Assembly (NCBI RefSeq): GCF_026991495.1
Contig: NZ_JALXBJ010000085.1
Coordinates: forward strand, 1-35,373
Length of the DNA stretch: 35,373 nucleotides
Direction: 5' to 3'
Origin: Thermococcus sp.
GTDB taxonomy: Archaea; Methanobacteriota_B; Thermococci; Thermococcales; Thermococcaceae
The notes below the pieces were generated by a model that did no database searches, was not told the origin of the DNA, and was given only the letters and a program-made list of their open reading frames with translations. Below are positions 25,138 to 35,204 of this stretch, one piece after another; positions within the stretch are counted from its first letter, which is position 1, and each line of letters begins with the position of its first letter. Made by a program: the position numbers and the translations under genes.

Positions 25138-25960
25138 ACCTAACACCTGACCTCTTGTACCCTAAGATCTTTCCCTCTTCCATAAGGCGTTTGAGAGTTT
25201 CCCCCTCCGCCCGCACCACAAGGATGTTGCCGAAATCACCTAAAACTCCCTCAAGGGGAGGGACAGTGCCGTTTATGAAGACATCGTAGACGTCTCCATC
25301 CTCTTGGAGCTCCCTTACCTTCCCATACCATATAACCCTTCCCTGCTCCAAAACGATAACTGAATCGGCCAGGAGCTCAACGTCCTCCGGGATGTGGGAT
25401 GTAAGGATATAACTGTGGAACCTCCTTCTTAGAACGCTTGAAACCCTTACATAGGAATGCAGATCCAGATGAACGAAAGGCTCGTCGAGCACCGGGATGC
25501 GGGAGCTGTCTGCAAGTGCACTAAATATCCAGAGGAGTTGCTCCTGACCCGATGAGAGCGAGCTCACCTTCTGCAATTCAAACTTGGACAGGCCAAGCTC
25601 ATCTGCAAGGGCAGAAGTGCCCTCAGGGTCGCCGTTTGCACGTCCGACGACCTTTACGAACTCACCCACCTTCATGGCATAGGGGAGGCGAGCCTTTTCA
25701 AAGGCAGGGTTGAAAGCCTTAACAACCCTTTCACGCTGCTTCCATGGGTTGATTCCGTTTATCATCACATCCCCTACCTTCGGACGCTGAAAGCCCATGA
25801 GGATTGAGAGCAGGGTAGTTTTTCCACTACCATTCTGTCCCACGATTCCTATCCTCTCCCCCCTGACCGATATGGACACGCCTTTAATGACAGGTTTTGA
25901 TGGAGTGTACTCAAACCACACATCCCTGAGGTTAAGTTCGATCCCCTTCCCCAACCTCAT
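25100..25960 (-). CDS. ABC transporter ATP-binding protein of the cassette
   Basis: Nucleotide-binding subunit of 286 residues. Walker A is GQNGSGKTT (41-49), the signature is the degenerate SSLSSGQEQ, Walker B is IPVLDEPFVHLD with catalytic Glu present, and the switch histidine is in LTSHIPEDVE. The last ~75 residues form an extra domain (GDVYDVFINGTVPPLEGVLG, then ILVVRAEGETLKRLMEEGKI) as in ABC-2 exporters. ATG 25960 follows GGGAGGG and overlaps the preceding membrane-protein stop by 4 bases; its 3' end overlaps the permease gene by 38 bp. It is coupled to both neighbours, so all three should act as one complex. Confidence 0.92.
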   Translation of the reverse strand: MRLGKGIELNLRDVWFEYTPSKPVIKGVSISVRGERIGIVGQNGSGKTTLLSILMGFQRPKVGDVMINGINPWKQRERVVKAFNPAFEKARLPYAMKVGEFVKVVGRANGDPEGTSALADELGLSKFELQKVSSLSSGQEQLLWIFSALADSSRIPVLDEPFVHLDLHSYVRVSSVLRRRFHSYILTSHIPEDVELLADSVIVLEQGRVIWYGKVRELQEDGDVYDVFINGTVPPLEGVLGDFGNILVVRAEGETLKRLMEEGKILGYKRSGVRYVYVKANGENLR

Positions 25961-26748
25961 CCCTCCCGGGATTCTATTATCATCACTATGAGGCCGATCA
26001 ACACAAGTGCCACATTTACAGGGAAGCTGTAGCCGATGCCGTACTTTATCCAGCCCCTCCAATCCTGGTCTGGTGCCGAATTCCCACCTCCAAAATACAT
26101 CTGGGCCACTAAGTCCTTCTCAACGGCACTCGTATTTACAGCGTAGAGGCTTGAAAGTTTTTCGCAGAGGGGCGTTATATTATACATCGAATTGAAGGCC
26201 GTGCAGGGGTGTGGAACCGAAACTGAGACTGCAACGTAGGTTCCATTATATCGGATATAATCATTACCGTAAATAGTGAAGTAAACGAAGGGATACCCAT
26301 AGGCCGGGCTTGGAGAGACGTGCCCCCTTTCAAGGAGGATTTTTCTGTCAATCCTACTCTTTATAAGCGACGCAATCAGTCCCTCCCCCTTAGAGAGATA
26401 CCACCCGTCCTTAACCTTTTTGATGGAGTCAGCGTAGAGGGGAAGTTCCGGGAGCCGGTCAATATTCACGCCGCCGTTACCAAAAAGCTTGTAGACACTG
26501 TATGAAACGTTGTATTCTCCCTCATGCAGGCAGGTCACGTTCAGTTCAAAGCCCAAGGACATTGACTTTCCCGACCCACTCGGGAACTGACCGACCACAC
26601 CGTAATACCTGAGCTGACTACCGGGGCCAAGGGCACCTTTGAACTCGGAAACCCTGTAGTGCTCCATGTAATAAGCTGAAACGGGGAGGAGCAGTATGAT
26701 AACCGCGAGAGCCATCAGGATGAGACCGAGTGTTTTTCCCCACTTCAT
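25957..26748 (-). CDS. bitopic membrane protein with large outer domain in the ABC cassette
   Basis: Not recognised by family. The 263 residues consist of a short basic start (MKWGKT), an N-terminal transmembrane helix (LGLILMALAVIILLLPVSAY), an outer domain of about 205 residues and a C-terminal helix (FPVNVALVLIGLIVMII) with a tiny cytoplasmic tail. The outer part carries N-glycosylation sequons NVT, NVS, NGT, NIT and NTS, and two cysteines that could pair. ATG 26748 is chosen because GAGAGGATG precedes it; ATG 26766 has no good site. Its position between a secreted protein and an ABC exporter fits a surface receptor, immunity or accessory role, which is inference. Its stop overlaps the ATPase start. 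Confidence 0.75.
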   Translation of the reverse strand: MKWGKTLGLILMALAVIILLLPVSAYYMEHYRVSEFKGALGPGSQLRYYGVVGQFPSGSGKSMSLGFELNVTCLHEGEYNVSYSVYKLFGNGGVNIDRLPELPLYADSIKKVKDGWYLSKGEGLIASLIKSRIDRKILLERGHVSPSPAYGYPFVYFTIYGNDYIRYNGTYVAVSVSVPHPCTAFNSMYNITPLCEKLSSLYAVNTSAVEKDLVAQMYFGGGNSAPDQDWRGWIKYGIGYSFPVNVALVLIGLIVMIIESREG

Positions 26749-26777
26749 ATCAGCATCCTCTCCCATTGTCGGGGCTC

Positions 26778-26788
26778 AAAAATAAAAA
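26778..26788 (-). terminator. T-run between the secreted protein gene and its ABC genes
   Basis: On the minus strand TTTTTATTTTT begins 6 bases after the secreted protein's stop codon. In archaea such T-runs terminate transcription partially. That would leave the first gene highly expressed and the three transporter genes at a lower level. Confidence 0.5.
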
Positions 26789-26794
26789 TGGGAA

Positions 26795-27274
26795 TCAAAC
26801 GTCCACGCTAACTTCAATGGGCGGCAACGGCAGGGACTCCCACTTAAGGCTCTTACCTTTAACGCCCCTGTACCAAGCGTAGGTGTGATCCCATGTGTGG
26901 TAGACAACCTTGTTGTAGACTATCCCACTGATAGAATTGAATGGCGAGTGGAGGGTGAACTGGCCGTAAAATGAGAGGGCCGTTGAAGACGGGTTGGTGC
27001 TCGTGTATCCCCAGGAACCATCGTCCGGCCAATGTCCACCGTGGTCAGTCTCGTGGAAGGTATCATAGTTGTCAAGCAGGAAAGTCCCATCTGGCTTCGT
27101 GGCGAAGGTCCATTCAGACTTTACCCATGCCATCGTCCATCCAAAGATGTTCTTGCCTTCAACCTTGACGCTTGCGTGGTTGTTGTAGGTGTAACCGGCG
27201 CTGGCGCTGGCTGCAGTCAAAAACAAAAAGAGCCCGAACACGAACAGGGCCAAGCTGACTTTCCGAACTCCCAT
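26795..27274 (-). CDS. small secreted protein, first gene of the ABC cassette
   Basis: Not recognised. The 159 residues start with a clear signal peptide: MGVRK, a hydrophobic core (VSLALFVFGLFLFLTA) and a small-residue ASASA site, leaving about 130 mature residues. The mature part lacks cysteine, is rich in Trp, Tyr and His (FGWTMAWVKSEWTF, FHETDHGGHW, VVYHTWDHTYAWYRG) and looks beta-rich. It ends in LPLPPIEVSVDV. ATG 27274 has a strong GGAGG site six bases upstream. The leader has a hairpin next to that site, and the promoter has a palindrome. A T-run after the stop separates it from three ABC-related genes. Size and context are bacteriocin-like, but no homology can be claimed. Confidence 0.75.
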   Translation of the reverse strand: MGVRKVSLALFVFGLFLFLTAASASAGYTYNNHASVKVEGKNIFGWTMAWVKSEWTFATKPDGTFLLDNYDTFHETDHGGHWPDDGSWGYTSTNPSSTALSFYGQFTLHSPFNSISGIVYNKVVYHTWDHTYAWYRGVKGKSLKWESLPLPPIEVSVDV

Positions 27275-27284
27275 ACTATCCTCC

Positions 27285-27300
27285 TGCCCCATAAGGGGCA
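27285..27300 (-). promoter_or_regulatory. leader hairpin next to the ribosome-binding site of the secreted protein gene
   Basis: TGCCCC-ATAA-GGGGCA (plus-strand order) is a perfect 6-bp stem with a 4-base loop in the leader, adjoining the GGAGG site. It could control translation or stabilise the message. Confidence 0.45.
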
Positions 27301-27329
27301 TACTCATTTACTTTTTTAGCAATTTAAAC

Positions 27330-27349
27330 TTTACGCCGTAAATTTATAG
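27330..27349 (-). promoter_or_regulatory. promoter and palindrome of the secreted protein gene
   Basis: TTTACG-C-CGTAAA (27330-27342) is a perfect 13-bp palindrome. On the minus strand it overlaps and immediately follows a TATA-like ACTATAAAT (27341-27349), so it sits between the TATA box and the transcription start. This is a likely operator. The surrounding 27308-27544 is AT-rich, and I see no gene in it. Confidence 0.5.
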
Positions 27350-27460
27350 TTCAACTTTAATAATTTACAAGAAATCTCAATATGATATTTTTAATCATTG
27401 AATAGGTTGCAATTTAGGGTTGTCATTTGTCATAACTTAAAGCACGCTTTTATCCCCTGA

Positions 27461-28767
<1,307 letters not shown>

Positions 28768-28771
28768 CAAT

Positions 28772-28845
28772 AAAATGTGACACTTTGGAATATATAAGCC
28801 TTTTCTATTCACATTTTGCACACAGAACGGGTGAAAGTGCAAAAT
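28772..28845 (-). promoter_or_regulatory. promoter of the 69-residue gene with nested inverted repeats
   Basis: AAAATGTGA (28772-28780) and TCACATTTT (28809-28817) are perfect inverted copies flanking the TATA box. A second pair, ATTTTGCAC (28813-28821) and GTGCAAAAT (28837-28845), overlaps the first arm. The shared element suggests cooperative binding of a dimeric regulator. Confidence 0.45.
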
Positions 28846-28870
28846 TCTAAAAACCCTAACCGGTGGTAAC

Positions 28871-29875
28871 TCATCCATGCCCCTTCTCAAAGACATAGAA
28901 GTACCTCTCCAAGCTCTTGTGAACGCGCTGGTAGTACATTCCGAGGAGTCTGAAGCCAACCTTCTCAGCCTCGATCTTCCCGTCGAAACCAACGGGAAAC
29001 GCTATCGCTAAGCGCCCGCCTTTGGCCAAGACGGCGTACATGCTCTCAAGGGCCTTTCGGTACAGCTCGGCCCTGTCCCTGCCCGCAAGGGTCGCTGAGG
29101 TGCCGTACGGCGGATCCGTGGCTATGGCCTCGAACTCCTTGCCGGAAAACAGCTCCTCCAGCTTTGTAGCATCACCAACCCTGAGCTCGTAATCCATTAC
29201 TCCATAGTACCTGAGGTTCATTTCAGCCCCCTCGACCATCTCTGGTTTTATGTCGACGCCGTAGACCCTCAGGCCGATTAGTCCGGCCTCAATAAGTATT
29301 CCCCCTGCCCCCATGAATGGGTCGAGGAGCTCCTTCTTCGCTTTTGTCAGGTTCACGAGGGCACGGGAGAGGCGGGGGTGAAGTGATATGGGCCTGAAGA
29401 AGGGCCTGCGGTGGGCCTTCCTTCTCTCAAAGTCCTTGGGGTCAAAGTAGCGGGTTCTTATCCCTGCGTAGAGCCTCTCACCGCAGTAGGCCCTAACGAC
29501 GGTATCGGGCTTTGAGAGGTTTACTTTAAACCCCTGGGTAGCTATGACCGCCCCGAGCTTTCTCGGAAGGTCTAGGACGTTGTGCCTGCAGTTCGCCATC
29601 GTCTCTGTGTCCACCTTGAAAGTCCCCTTAATGGGCCACTCCGCTTCCTCAGCCTTTGAGAGGAGCTCGCGGATCGAACCGGCCTCTATGACAAGCTTTC
29701 CATACTCGTGGGCGAGTCCAAGCCTATCGAGGTAGGGGAACGCGCCCTCATCGGCATCGAGCTTCAAAAATAGGTAGTCCCTGCCGGCTATTTCCCCGCC
29801 CGCCAGTTCGAGCATGGCCCCGACTTCATCCTCCGCCATCCCGGGAAGGCTGCCGAGTATCTCAGCGTAGAGCAT
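28871..29875 (-). CDS. trmG10: tRNA (guanine10-N2)-dimethyltransferase
   Basis: Methylates N2 of G10 in tRNA. The 334-residue protein has an N-terminal ferredoxin-like/THUMP half ([36 protein letters not shown]) and a C-terminal Rossmann methyltransferase: [20 protein letters not shown] for AdoMet binding, [17 protein letters not shown], and the catalytic ATDPPYGTS for exocyclic amine methylation. ATG 29875 follows GAGGTGGT. It lies 9 bases after queE, which acts in archaeosine formation at G15, so the operon groups two tRNA guanosine modification enzymes. Confidence 0.95.
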   Translation of the reverse strand: MLYAEILGSLPGMAEDEVGAMLELAGGEIAGRDYLFLKLDADEGAFPYLDRLGLAHEYGKLVIEAGSIRELLSKAEEAEWPIKGTFKVDTETMANCRHNVLDLPRKLGAVIATQGFKVNLSKPDTVVRAYCGERLYAGIRTRYFDPKDFERRKAHRRPFFRPISLHPRLSRALVNLTKAKKELLDPFMGAGGILIEAGLIGLRVYGVDIKPEMVEGAEMNLRYYGVMDYELRVGDATKLEELFSGKEFEAIATDPPYGTSATLAGRDRAELYRKALESMYAVLAKGGRLAIAFPVGFDGKIEAEKVGFRLLGMYYQRVHKSLERYFYVFEKGHG

Positions 29876-29884
29876 GCCACCACC

Positions 29885-30646
29885 TCACAGCACCTTCAGG
29901 TACTTGTGCACCTGGAAGCTCAGCCCGACGTTTTTCCTTCCCAATATCTCAGCTGCCTCGCGGTAGATTTCCATGAGTCTACCCTGGCTTATCTCAATCG
30001 GCTCCCTCGGTTGTATCGCCAGAGGGGCGAGACCCTTGAGAAGTCCCGCGTACCAGCGGACGTTCTCAAGCTTGGTCTCGTTGGTAACGACGAGCTTGGC
30101 GTAGGTCTTTGCGCCGGCCTTCTTCAGGATCCTTATGCTCTCAATCTCCCTGAGGACGAGGTTCCTCCAGTCCTTGGTAGCTTTAGCGCTCTCGTCCTTT
30201 ATATCAACGCTCGCGTAGTCGGTCAGGGAAGCCACATCCTCAATCAGCTCCGGCAGTCCGCCGTGGGTTTCGAGGAAGTTGTCGAAGCCGAGGTCTTTCA
30301 TATCCCCCATAAGGGCATTCAGGGCCTTTATCTGGAGCGTCGGCTCTCCTCCGGTGTAGCTTATCGAGTGTACGTCACCGGTATCAAGCCTTAGAACAGC
30401 ATCAACGACGTCCTCAAGCGAAGCCGGATTCGGCTTGTACTCGAACCTCCCGGTGAAGGGTTCGAGCTCGTAGCGCCAGCGGGAAACGCGGGAGGCATCT
30501 ATGTACTGCTTGGAGTCGCAGTAAACACAATGAAGGTCGCAGCCGGCGAAGCGGACGAAGATCTGCCTCCTCCCAAAGGCGCTCCCCTCTAAGCTGCCCC
30601 CTTCGCCCTGCCAGCTGTTGAAGACCTCGGCCATTACGATCTTCAT
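29885..30646 (-). CDS. queE: 7-carboxy-7-deazaguanine synthase
   Basis: Radical SAM enzyme making 7-carboxy-7-deazaguanine from carboxytetrahydropterin in the archaeosine (preQ0) pathway. The 253-residue protein begins with the substrate-binding [18 protein letters not shown] and has the cluster-binding C36-x3-C40-x2-C43 in [10 protein letters not shown], then [10 protein letters not shown], the AdoMet-contacting motif. [11 protein letters not shown] and [11 protein letters not shown] are also typical. ATG 30646 follows GAGGTGTTCGG. It lies downstream of an 86-residue gene and upstream of trmG10 with 9-base gaps on both sides, so this is one operon. Confidence 0.95.
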   Translation of the reverse strand: MKIVMAEVFNSWQGEGGSLEGSAFGRRQIFVRFAGCDLHCVYCDSKQYIDASRVSRWRYELEPFTGRFEYKPNPASLEDVVDAVLRLDTGDVHSISYTGGEPTLQIKALNALMGDMKDLGFDNFLETHGGLPELIEDVASLTDYASVDIKDESAKATKDWRNLVLREIESIRILKKAGAKTYAKLVVTNETKLENVRWYAGLLKGLAPLAIQPREPIEISQGRLMEIYREAAEILGRKNVGLSFQVHKYLKVL

Positions 30647-30655
30647 CCGAACACC

Positions 30656-30916
30656 TCAGAGCTCCTCGACGTCAATTCCCTTCACCCTATCGCTCACGAA
30701 GCCCTCCAGTATCTCAACCCTGACGCCCCTGTCTTCCCCGGTCATGTCCGCCATGAGCTGAACCGCCCTCGCGTAGTCCCAGAGTCTTCTTTTCGCCTCG
30801 TCGGTGACCTCCTCGGCCATTATTATGAGCTCCTTCTCCCCCGGCCGGCCGCTCACCCACTCGATTACTTTTTCCGCGTCCTCCCCGGTGAAGACGCCCC
30901 TTTTCTTGAAGAGCAA
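30656..30916 (-). CDS. small uncharacterised protein in the queE operon, 86 residues
   Basis: Not recognised. The sequence [20 protein letters not shown] continues with [20 protein letters not shown] and [20 protein letters not shown], an alpha/beta pattern with no membrane span. The start is TTG 30916, preceded by a strong GGAGGTGG; the ATG within the ribosome-binding site is out of frame. It ends 9 bases before queE and begins 33 bases after the 166-residue gene, so it belongs to the same transcription unit as queE and trmG10. A role in archaeosine synthesis or in tRNA modification is possible only by association. Confidence 0.75.
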   Translation of the reverse strand: MLFKKRGVFTGEDAEKVIEWVSGRPGEKELIIMAEEVTDEAKRRLWDYARAVQLMADMTGEDRGVRVEILEGFVSDRVKGIDVEEL

Positions 30917-30949
30917 GCCCCCACCTCCATCCGTTTTACAGTGAAGCGG

Positions 30950-31450
30950 TCAGATGTACTTGAGGAGGATTTTAACGGCCGCCTCAAACAGTTCCCTGTC
31001 CTCCCCTTCGAGTACGCCCTCCAAGTAGTGAAGGTTGGCGACGTTTACGATCACGTAGGCGGTGTTCCTGTCAAGACCGAGGTCGTAGGCCTCGTAGTAG
31101 ACCCGCTCCTCCCCAAGGGCCTCGTTCATCATGTCGGCGAAGTGCTTTATGTCCTCGACGCTGAGCTCGTCCCACTTGCTCTCCATCTCGTCGAAATACT
31201 CCTCAAGGGTCTTTATCCTACCAAGGTCGAGCTTCAACAGGCCTTTGACGTAGGGGAACTCGCCAACGCGAAAGATCCTGAGGCCCTCCTCGTCCCGAAT
31301 CCCGATGTAGTCCCAGGGCAGAACGCCCTCTATCGGGTTGTGACCGTACCTCGTGGCCAGATAGGAGAAGGCCTCCATGGCATCGTCCATCTCCCTCAGG
31401 AACTCCTCCTCATCCTGAAAGCTTATCACCTTGCTCACACTTCCCCTCAT
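30950..31450 (-). CDS. uncharacterised acidic protein, 166 residues
   Basis: Not recognised. It is a soluble, mostly helical acidic protein with [40 protein letters not shown] and [23 protein letters not shown] 31450 has AGGTG seven bases upstream; GTG 31438 is an alternative with AGGGGAAG. A TATA-like CTTATAAC (31480-31488) precedes it and diverges from the topA promoter. It is the first gene of the set ending in trmG10. The conserved-looking [20 protein letters not shown] patch suggests a globular fold. No catalytic motif is visible. Confidence 0.75.
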   Translation of the reverse strand: MRGSVSKVISFQDEEEFLREMDDAMEAFSYLATRYGHNPIEGVLPWDYIGIRDEEGLRIFRVGEFPYVKGLLKLDLGRIKTLEEYFDEMESKWDELSVEDIKHFADMMNEALGEERVYYEAYDLGLDRNTAYVIVNVANLHYLEGVLEGEDRELFEAAVKILLKYI

Positions 31451-31479
31451 GCCCGGCACCTAACCGAAAGTAGGGCGGG

Positions 31480-31532
31480 GGGTTATAAGGCTTTGTTCCA
31501 GCGGATTCGGTTCGTCCGCAGGATTTTTATAG
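31480..31532. promoter_or_regulatory. divergent promoters of the 166-residue gene and topA
   Basis: CTTATAAC on the minus strand (31480-31488) and TTTTTATAGG on the plus strand (31523-31532). A short inverted repeat GCGGA/TCCGC (31501-31505, 31515-31519) lies between them. Confidence 0.45.
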
Positions 31533-31561
31533 GCCTGACCATACCTCCTCAAGGTGTCGCC

Positions 31562-33700
31562 ATGGTAACGCTCATCATCGCGGAGAAGCCTAACGTCGCG
31601 AGGAAGATCGCCTACGCCTTAGCTGAAGGCAAACCCGTGAGGAAGACGATAGGAAAGGTGAGCTACTACGAGTTCACGCGCGATGGGAAGAAGGTCATCG
31701 TTGCCCCGGCCGTCGGTCACCTCTTCTCATTGGCCCCAAAAACCAAGACCTACGGCTACCCCGTCTTCGACGTTGAGTGGGTGCCAGTTTATGTCGCTGA
31801 AAAGGGGAAGGGCTACGCGAAAGACTACATCAAGGCCTTGGCAGCGCTCGCAAAGCGGGCTGATGAGTTCGTGGTTGCCTGCGACTACGACACCGAGGGG
31901 GAGGTCATAGGTTATACCGCCCTCAAATACGCCTGCGGCGTTGATCCTTCGAAGGCGAAGAGGATGAAGTTCTCCGCTTTGACAAAGAAAGACCTTCTCA
32001 AGGCCTGGTATAACATGGAGCCGACGATAAACTTCGGCATGGCCGATGCTGGGATAGCACGCCACGTTTTAGACTGGTACTGGGGGGTTAACCTTTCGAG
32101 GGCCCTCACTTCCGCGATAAAGCGCGCAAGCGGGAAGTGGATGGTTCTCTCAACCGGTCGCGTCCAGGGGCCAACGCTGAAGTTCCTCGTCGAGAGGGAG
32201 AGGGAGATAGCCAACTTCAAGCCGACTCCGTATTGGGTCATAAAGATGCTCCTTGAGAAGAACGGGGAAACCTACACGGCAACCTACGAGAAAGAGAGAA
32301 TCTTTGACGAAAACGAGGCCAAGAGAACAGTCGAGGAAGCTAAGAAGGGGCCGGCGTTCGTTGAGAGGGTTGAGGTAAAGCAGCAGAACAGGAACCCCCC
32401 GGTTCCCTTCGACCTCGGAACCCTACAGAGGGAGGCTTACTCTGCCTTCGGATACAGCCCGAAGAAGACGTTGGAGATTGCACAGCGCTTGTATGAGCGT
32501 GGATTATCGTCGTATCCGAGGACAAGCTCCCAGAAGCTCCCAAAGAACCTGAACTTTCGCCCGATAATCCAGAAACTCGCCAAACTTCCCGAGTACAAGC
32601 CCTTCGCTCACGAGCTTTTGGGCAAAGAAAAGCTCAAGCCCGTTGAGGGGAAAAAGGAAGACCCAGCACATCCCGCAATCTACCCGACGGGTGAACTGCC
32701 CAAGCCGGGAGAGCTCACAAAGGACGAGGGAAACCTCTACGACCTCATCGTCAGGCGCTTCCTCGCTTTGTTCATGGAGCCCGCGGTGAGGGAGATAATG
32801 AAGGTCATCATAAACTCCAACTCCCACCGGTTCATCCTCAGCGGAGCCAGAACCCTCAAGGGGGGTTGGCTTAAAGTTTACGGCAAGTACGTCAAGTTCG
32901 ACGAGGTCCTTCTGCCGTCCTTCAGGGAAGGCGAGCCGGTGAAGGTCATCCAGATAAAGCGCGAGAAGAAGAAGACGAAGCCTCCGGCCCGCTATTCACC
33001 CGCTTCCGTCATCAAGAGGATGGAGGATTTGGGGATAGGAACGAAGGCGACGCGCGCCCAGATCCTTGAGACCCTCTACCAGAGGGGCTACATCGAGGGG
33101 AAGAGGAAGATCAAGGTGACCCCCCTCGGGACGCGCGTCGTCGAGGCCCTTGAGAAGAACGTGCCCGAGATAGTGAGCGTCGAACTGACGAGGGCCTTTG
33201 AGGAGAAAATGGAGGAGATAATGGCCGGAAAGGCGGGGAAGGAAGAGGTCATCGAGGAAAGCAGAAACCAGCTGATAAAAATCTTAGGGGTCTTCAAGGA
33301 GAAGGAGCTTGCCATAGGAAAGATGCTCCTCGAAACAACTGGAACTGGAGTTACGACTTCAAAGGGCTCCGTAGAGGTGGAAAATTCCAAATCTAATTCG
33401 TCATCGTCAAAAGCCGGTGAGAGTGGGAGGGCCGGAAGTAGGGAAAGGCTCGTCCTCGGGAAGTGCCCGAAGTGCGGCGGCGACCTGGTGCTCAGATACA
33501 ACAGGAAGACGGGAAAAAGGTTTGTGGGCTGCTCCAACTGGCCGAAGTGCGACGTAACCTATCCGATTCTCCAGCGCGGCCAGGTCATCCCCACCGGAAA
33601 GACCTGCTGCAACGGCGCCCCCGTCGTCAAGATCCGGGAGAAGGGCAGGGAGTACGAGATATGCCTCGACATGAACTGCGAGGAGTGGAAGAGGCGATAG
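31562..33700 (+). CDS. topA: DNA topoisomerase I (type IA)
   Basis: Relaxes negatively supercoiled DNA through a transient 5'-phosphotyrosyl bond. The 712-residue protein has an N-terminal Toprim domain ([36 protein letters not shown] with catalytic acids), SAGR-like [19 protein letters not shown], and the active-site tyrosine Y318 in SSYPRTSS. The type IA C-terminal signature [20 protein letters not shown] is present. A low-complexity Ser-rich linker (about 605-625) leads to zinc-ribbon repeats (CPKCGGDL, then CSNWPKC; a second with CCNGAP and CLDMNCEEW). ATG 31562 has AGGTG upstream and a TATA box at the right distance; a long upstream extension in frame is rejected. Confidence 0.97.
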   Translation: MVTLIIAEKPNVARKIAYALAEGKPVRKTIGKVSYYEFTRDGKKVIVAPAVGHLFSLAPKTKTYGYPVFDVEWVPVYVAEKGKGYAKDYIKALAALAKRADEFVVACDYDTEGEVIGYTALKYACGVDPSKAKRMKFSALTKKDLLKAWYNMEPTINFGMADAGIARHVLDWYWGVNLSRALTSAIKRASGKWMVLSTGRVQGPTLKFLVEREREIANFKPTPYWVIKMLLEKNGETYTATYEKERIFDENEAKRTVEEAKKGPAFVERVEVKQQNRNPPVPFDLGTLQREAYSAFGYSPKKTLEIAQRLYERGLSSYPRTSSQKLPKNLNFRPIIQKLAKLPEYKPFAHELLGKEKLKPVEGKKEDPAHPAIYPTGELPKPGELTKDEGNLYDLIVRRFLALFMEPAVREIMKVIINSNSHRFILSGARTLKGGWLKVYGKYVKFDEVLLPSFREGEPVKVIQIKREKKKTKPPARYSPASVIKRMEDLGIGTKATRAQILETLYQRGYIEGKRKIKVTPLGTRVVEALEKNVPEIVSVELTRAFEEKMEEIMAGKAGKEEVIEESRNQLIKILGVFKEKELAIGKMLLETTGTGVTTSKGSVEVENSKSNSSSSKAGESGRAGSRERLVLGKCPKCGGDLVLRYNRKTGKRFVGCSNWPKCDVTYPILQRGQVIPTGKTCCNGAPVVKIREKGREYEICLDMNCEEWKRR

Positions 33701-33724
33701 CCTTATCTTCCCTTTGCTCGATTT

Positions 33725-34522
33725 ATGAGTATGGACGAGTGGGAGAGAACTGCGAGGGTTCTGCTCGACAACGCCCGCGAGTTCCTTGAGGGACTGAGGG
33801 ACAAAGTCAGGCTCGGAGAGGTGACTCTGGAGACGCTCTTTGGGGTCCAGTCGACCTTCATCCTTGGACTCGGTGATGCAAGTCTTTATGCCTTCTCGAC
33901 CGGAAGAGACGACGTCGTCGAGGACTCTTACGGTCTGTTCTTGGACGGCCTTTCCGTTCTCAGGGTCAGTCATCTCTTGATCAACGAGCCGGGGCTCGGC
34001 CTCTGGCTGGCCCCTCTGAAGAATCTGAACCCAGAAAGAGGCTTCTCCATTGACAAGCGCTTTTCTCTCATTGGAGAGCCAAAGCCAACCATGGTCTGGG
34101 CCAACAGGGTCGTAAAGCTGCGGAACGCTCTCCACGGGAGGCCGGTGAGGGATCCGCTCTACTCCCTCGGCTACGGCATTGGGAAGGGAGACAGGAGGTT
34201 CCCGGTTCTTCTGAAGGCAGTGAGGAGGCTCTATGGGCTCTTTCCCCCGCTTTTTGATGAGGCTGTGAAGTTGCTTCTCCTTGAGGTCGAAGCTGGAATC
34301 GACGTGGAGCCCCTGCCCATTATAAACGGAACCATTGATGAGGTCAGAGAGCTGCCAGAGGACATTGAACCCGCTATAATCGGCGGAAAGGAGGTTTTTT
34401 ATTCGCTCTCCTCCAAGAAAAAGCTTCACTCTGGCTTGGGAAGTATAGAGCTGGGGAAAATTGACGCCCTGTATGTAAAAAGGGGAAAGGGATTTATGAA
34501 GCTCACCCGTGAAGGTTTTTAA
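33725..34522 (+). CDS. uncharacterised Thermococcales protein, 265 residues
   Basis: Not recognised. The helical N-terminal half contains MDEWERTARVLLDNAREFLE and VQSTFILGLGDASLYAFSTG. It is followed by a mixed region with WLAPLKNLNPERGFSIDKRF and a C-terminal alpha/beta part (KLLLLEVEAGIDVEPLPIIN). No signal peptide or membrane helix is evident. A TATA-like CTTATC lies about 20-25 bases before ATG 33725, so the message is probably leaderless; ATG 33731 is in frame. Its 3' end carries the TATA box of the next gene. It follows topA by 24 bases but appears to have its own promoter. Confidence 0.7.
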   Translation: MSMDEWERTARVLLDNAREFLEGLRDKVRLGEVTLETLFGVQSTFILGLGDASLYAFSTGRDDVVEDSYGLFLDGLSVLRVSHLLINEPGLGLWLAPLKNLNPERGFSIDKRFSLIGEPKPTMVWANRVVKLRNALHGRPVRDPLYSLGYGIGKGDRRFPVLLKAVRRLYGLFPPLFDEAVKLLLLEVEAGIDVEPLPIINGTIDEVRELPEDIEPAIIGGKEVFYSLSSKKKLHSGLGSIELGKIDALYVKRGKGFMKLTREGF

Positions 34523-34524
34523 GA
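34515..34524 (+). promoter_or_regulatory. TATA box of the truncated propeller gene
   Basis: GGTTTTTAAGAGG spans the stop codon of the previous gene and lies about 25 bases before ATG 34546, suggesting a leaderless message. Confidence 0.4.
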
Positions 34525-34545
34525 GGAAGTGCTTAAATTGTTATT

Positions 34546-35136
34546 ATGGGATGGAGAGCCGGTGTACTGATTGTCCTCGTCACACTGATCTTGTTTCCCC
34601 CTGTCTTCGGATACGGAGCACCGTCGGCTACAGTGGCCCCCGTTGAGTACTATGAGCTCATACTCACATCTTTTCTTCCTCTGAAGGACGGTGCCTTAGT
34701 TGGTGGGTACGTGTACGACACAAGATACGATGGCGAAGGAGACGCGTTTGCCCTGATACGCTTATCTGGGAGTGGAAACGTAAAATGGCTGAAAAAGTAT
34801 GGACTGAGCATGATCCCAAATGTATTGGTCCGAGCTAAGGACGGATTTTTTGTAATTGGGGATGGGACGGTGATAAAAGTCGGTGAAGACGGGGAGGTGT
34901 TGTGGGCTAAGAGGTTCAGGGCGTCCTCCTTTCCCCGTTTTGAAGATGCCCTCCTAACCAAAGAGGGAACCCTAATTCTCGTTGGAACTCGATGGGGCGG
35001 AGAGAAAACACCTCATGTGGCTTGGATACTGGCAATATCCCAGGATGGGAACGTTAAATGGCACCGGACGTACCGGGCAGGTGCTTTTACTTTTTTTCTT
35101 TTGAAAGCCTCGCCCTTTGGGGCGGGGATGCAATAA
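34546..35136 (+). pseudogene. secreted beta-propeller (PQQ-like repeat) protein, 3' end lost to an IS insertion
   Basis: A signal peptide (VLIVLVTLILFPPVFGYGAP) is followed by repeats with a D/N-G-x-V-x-W core: GNVKWLKKYG, GEVLWAKRFR and GNVKWHRTYR, spaced about 60 residues apart. Intervening segments such as GGYVYDTRYDGEGDAFALIR and GFFVIGDGTVIKVGEDGEV fit beta-propeller blades. Only about three blades remain, where intact proteins would need six to eight. After residue ~182 the frame enters the IS left end (FFLLKASPFGAGMQ) and stops. The native gene is therefore interrupted near 35090. It is AT-richer than the neighbours. Whether the remainder resumes after the IS cannot be seen here. Confidence 0.75.
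35108..35127 (+). repeat. subterminal hairpin at the IS left end
   Basis: CCTCGCCC pairs with GGGCGGGG (one G-T pair) around a TTTG loop. It is imperfect and very stable, as in REP/IS200-family ends recognised by TnpA. Confidence 0.7.
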
Positions 35137-35204
35137 ACCACCCAAGAGCCATTAAGCGAGAAAGCAAACCATTTTAAAGCCTAAGAACCATACCATACTT
35201 TGAA

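Noticed and set aside
26245-26261. ATTATATC-G-GATATAAT palindrome sharing GGATATAATC with the Pyrococcus dif site as I remember it
   Set aside because: It lies inside a coding sequence, lacks the two 11-bp arms with a 6-bp spacer, and the match may be chance in an AT-rich gene.
26795-27274. Assignment of the secreted protein to the lactococcin 972 family
   Set aside because: Only the gene layout and aromatic content are similar; I see no family motif, so no homology is claimed.
30941-31561. 207-codon in-frame N-terminal extension of topoisomerase I
   Set aside because: It is antisense to a better gene (30950-31450), spans the topA TATA box, and homologues start at [11 protein letters not shown].
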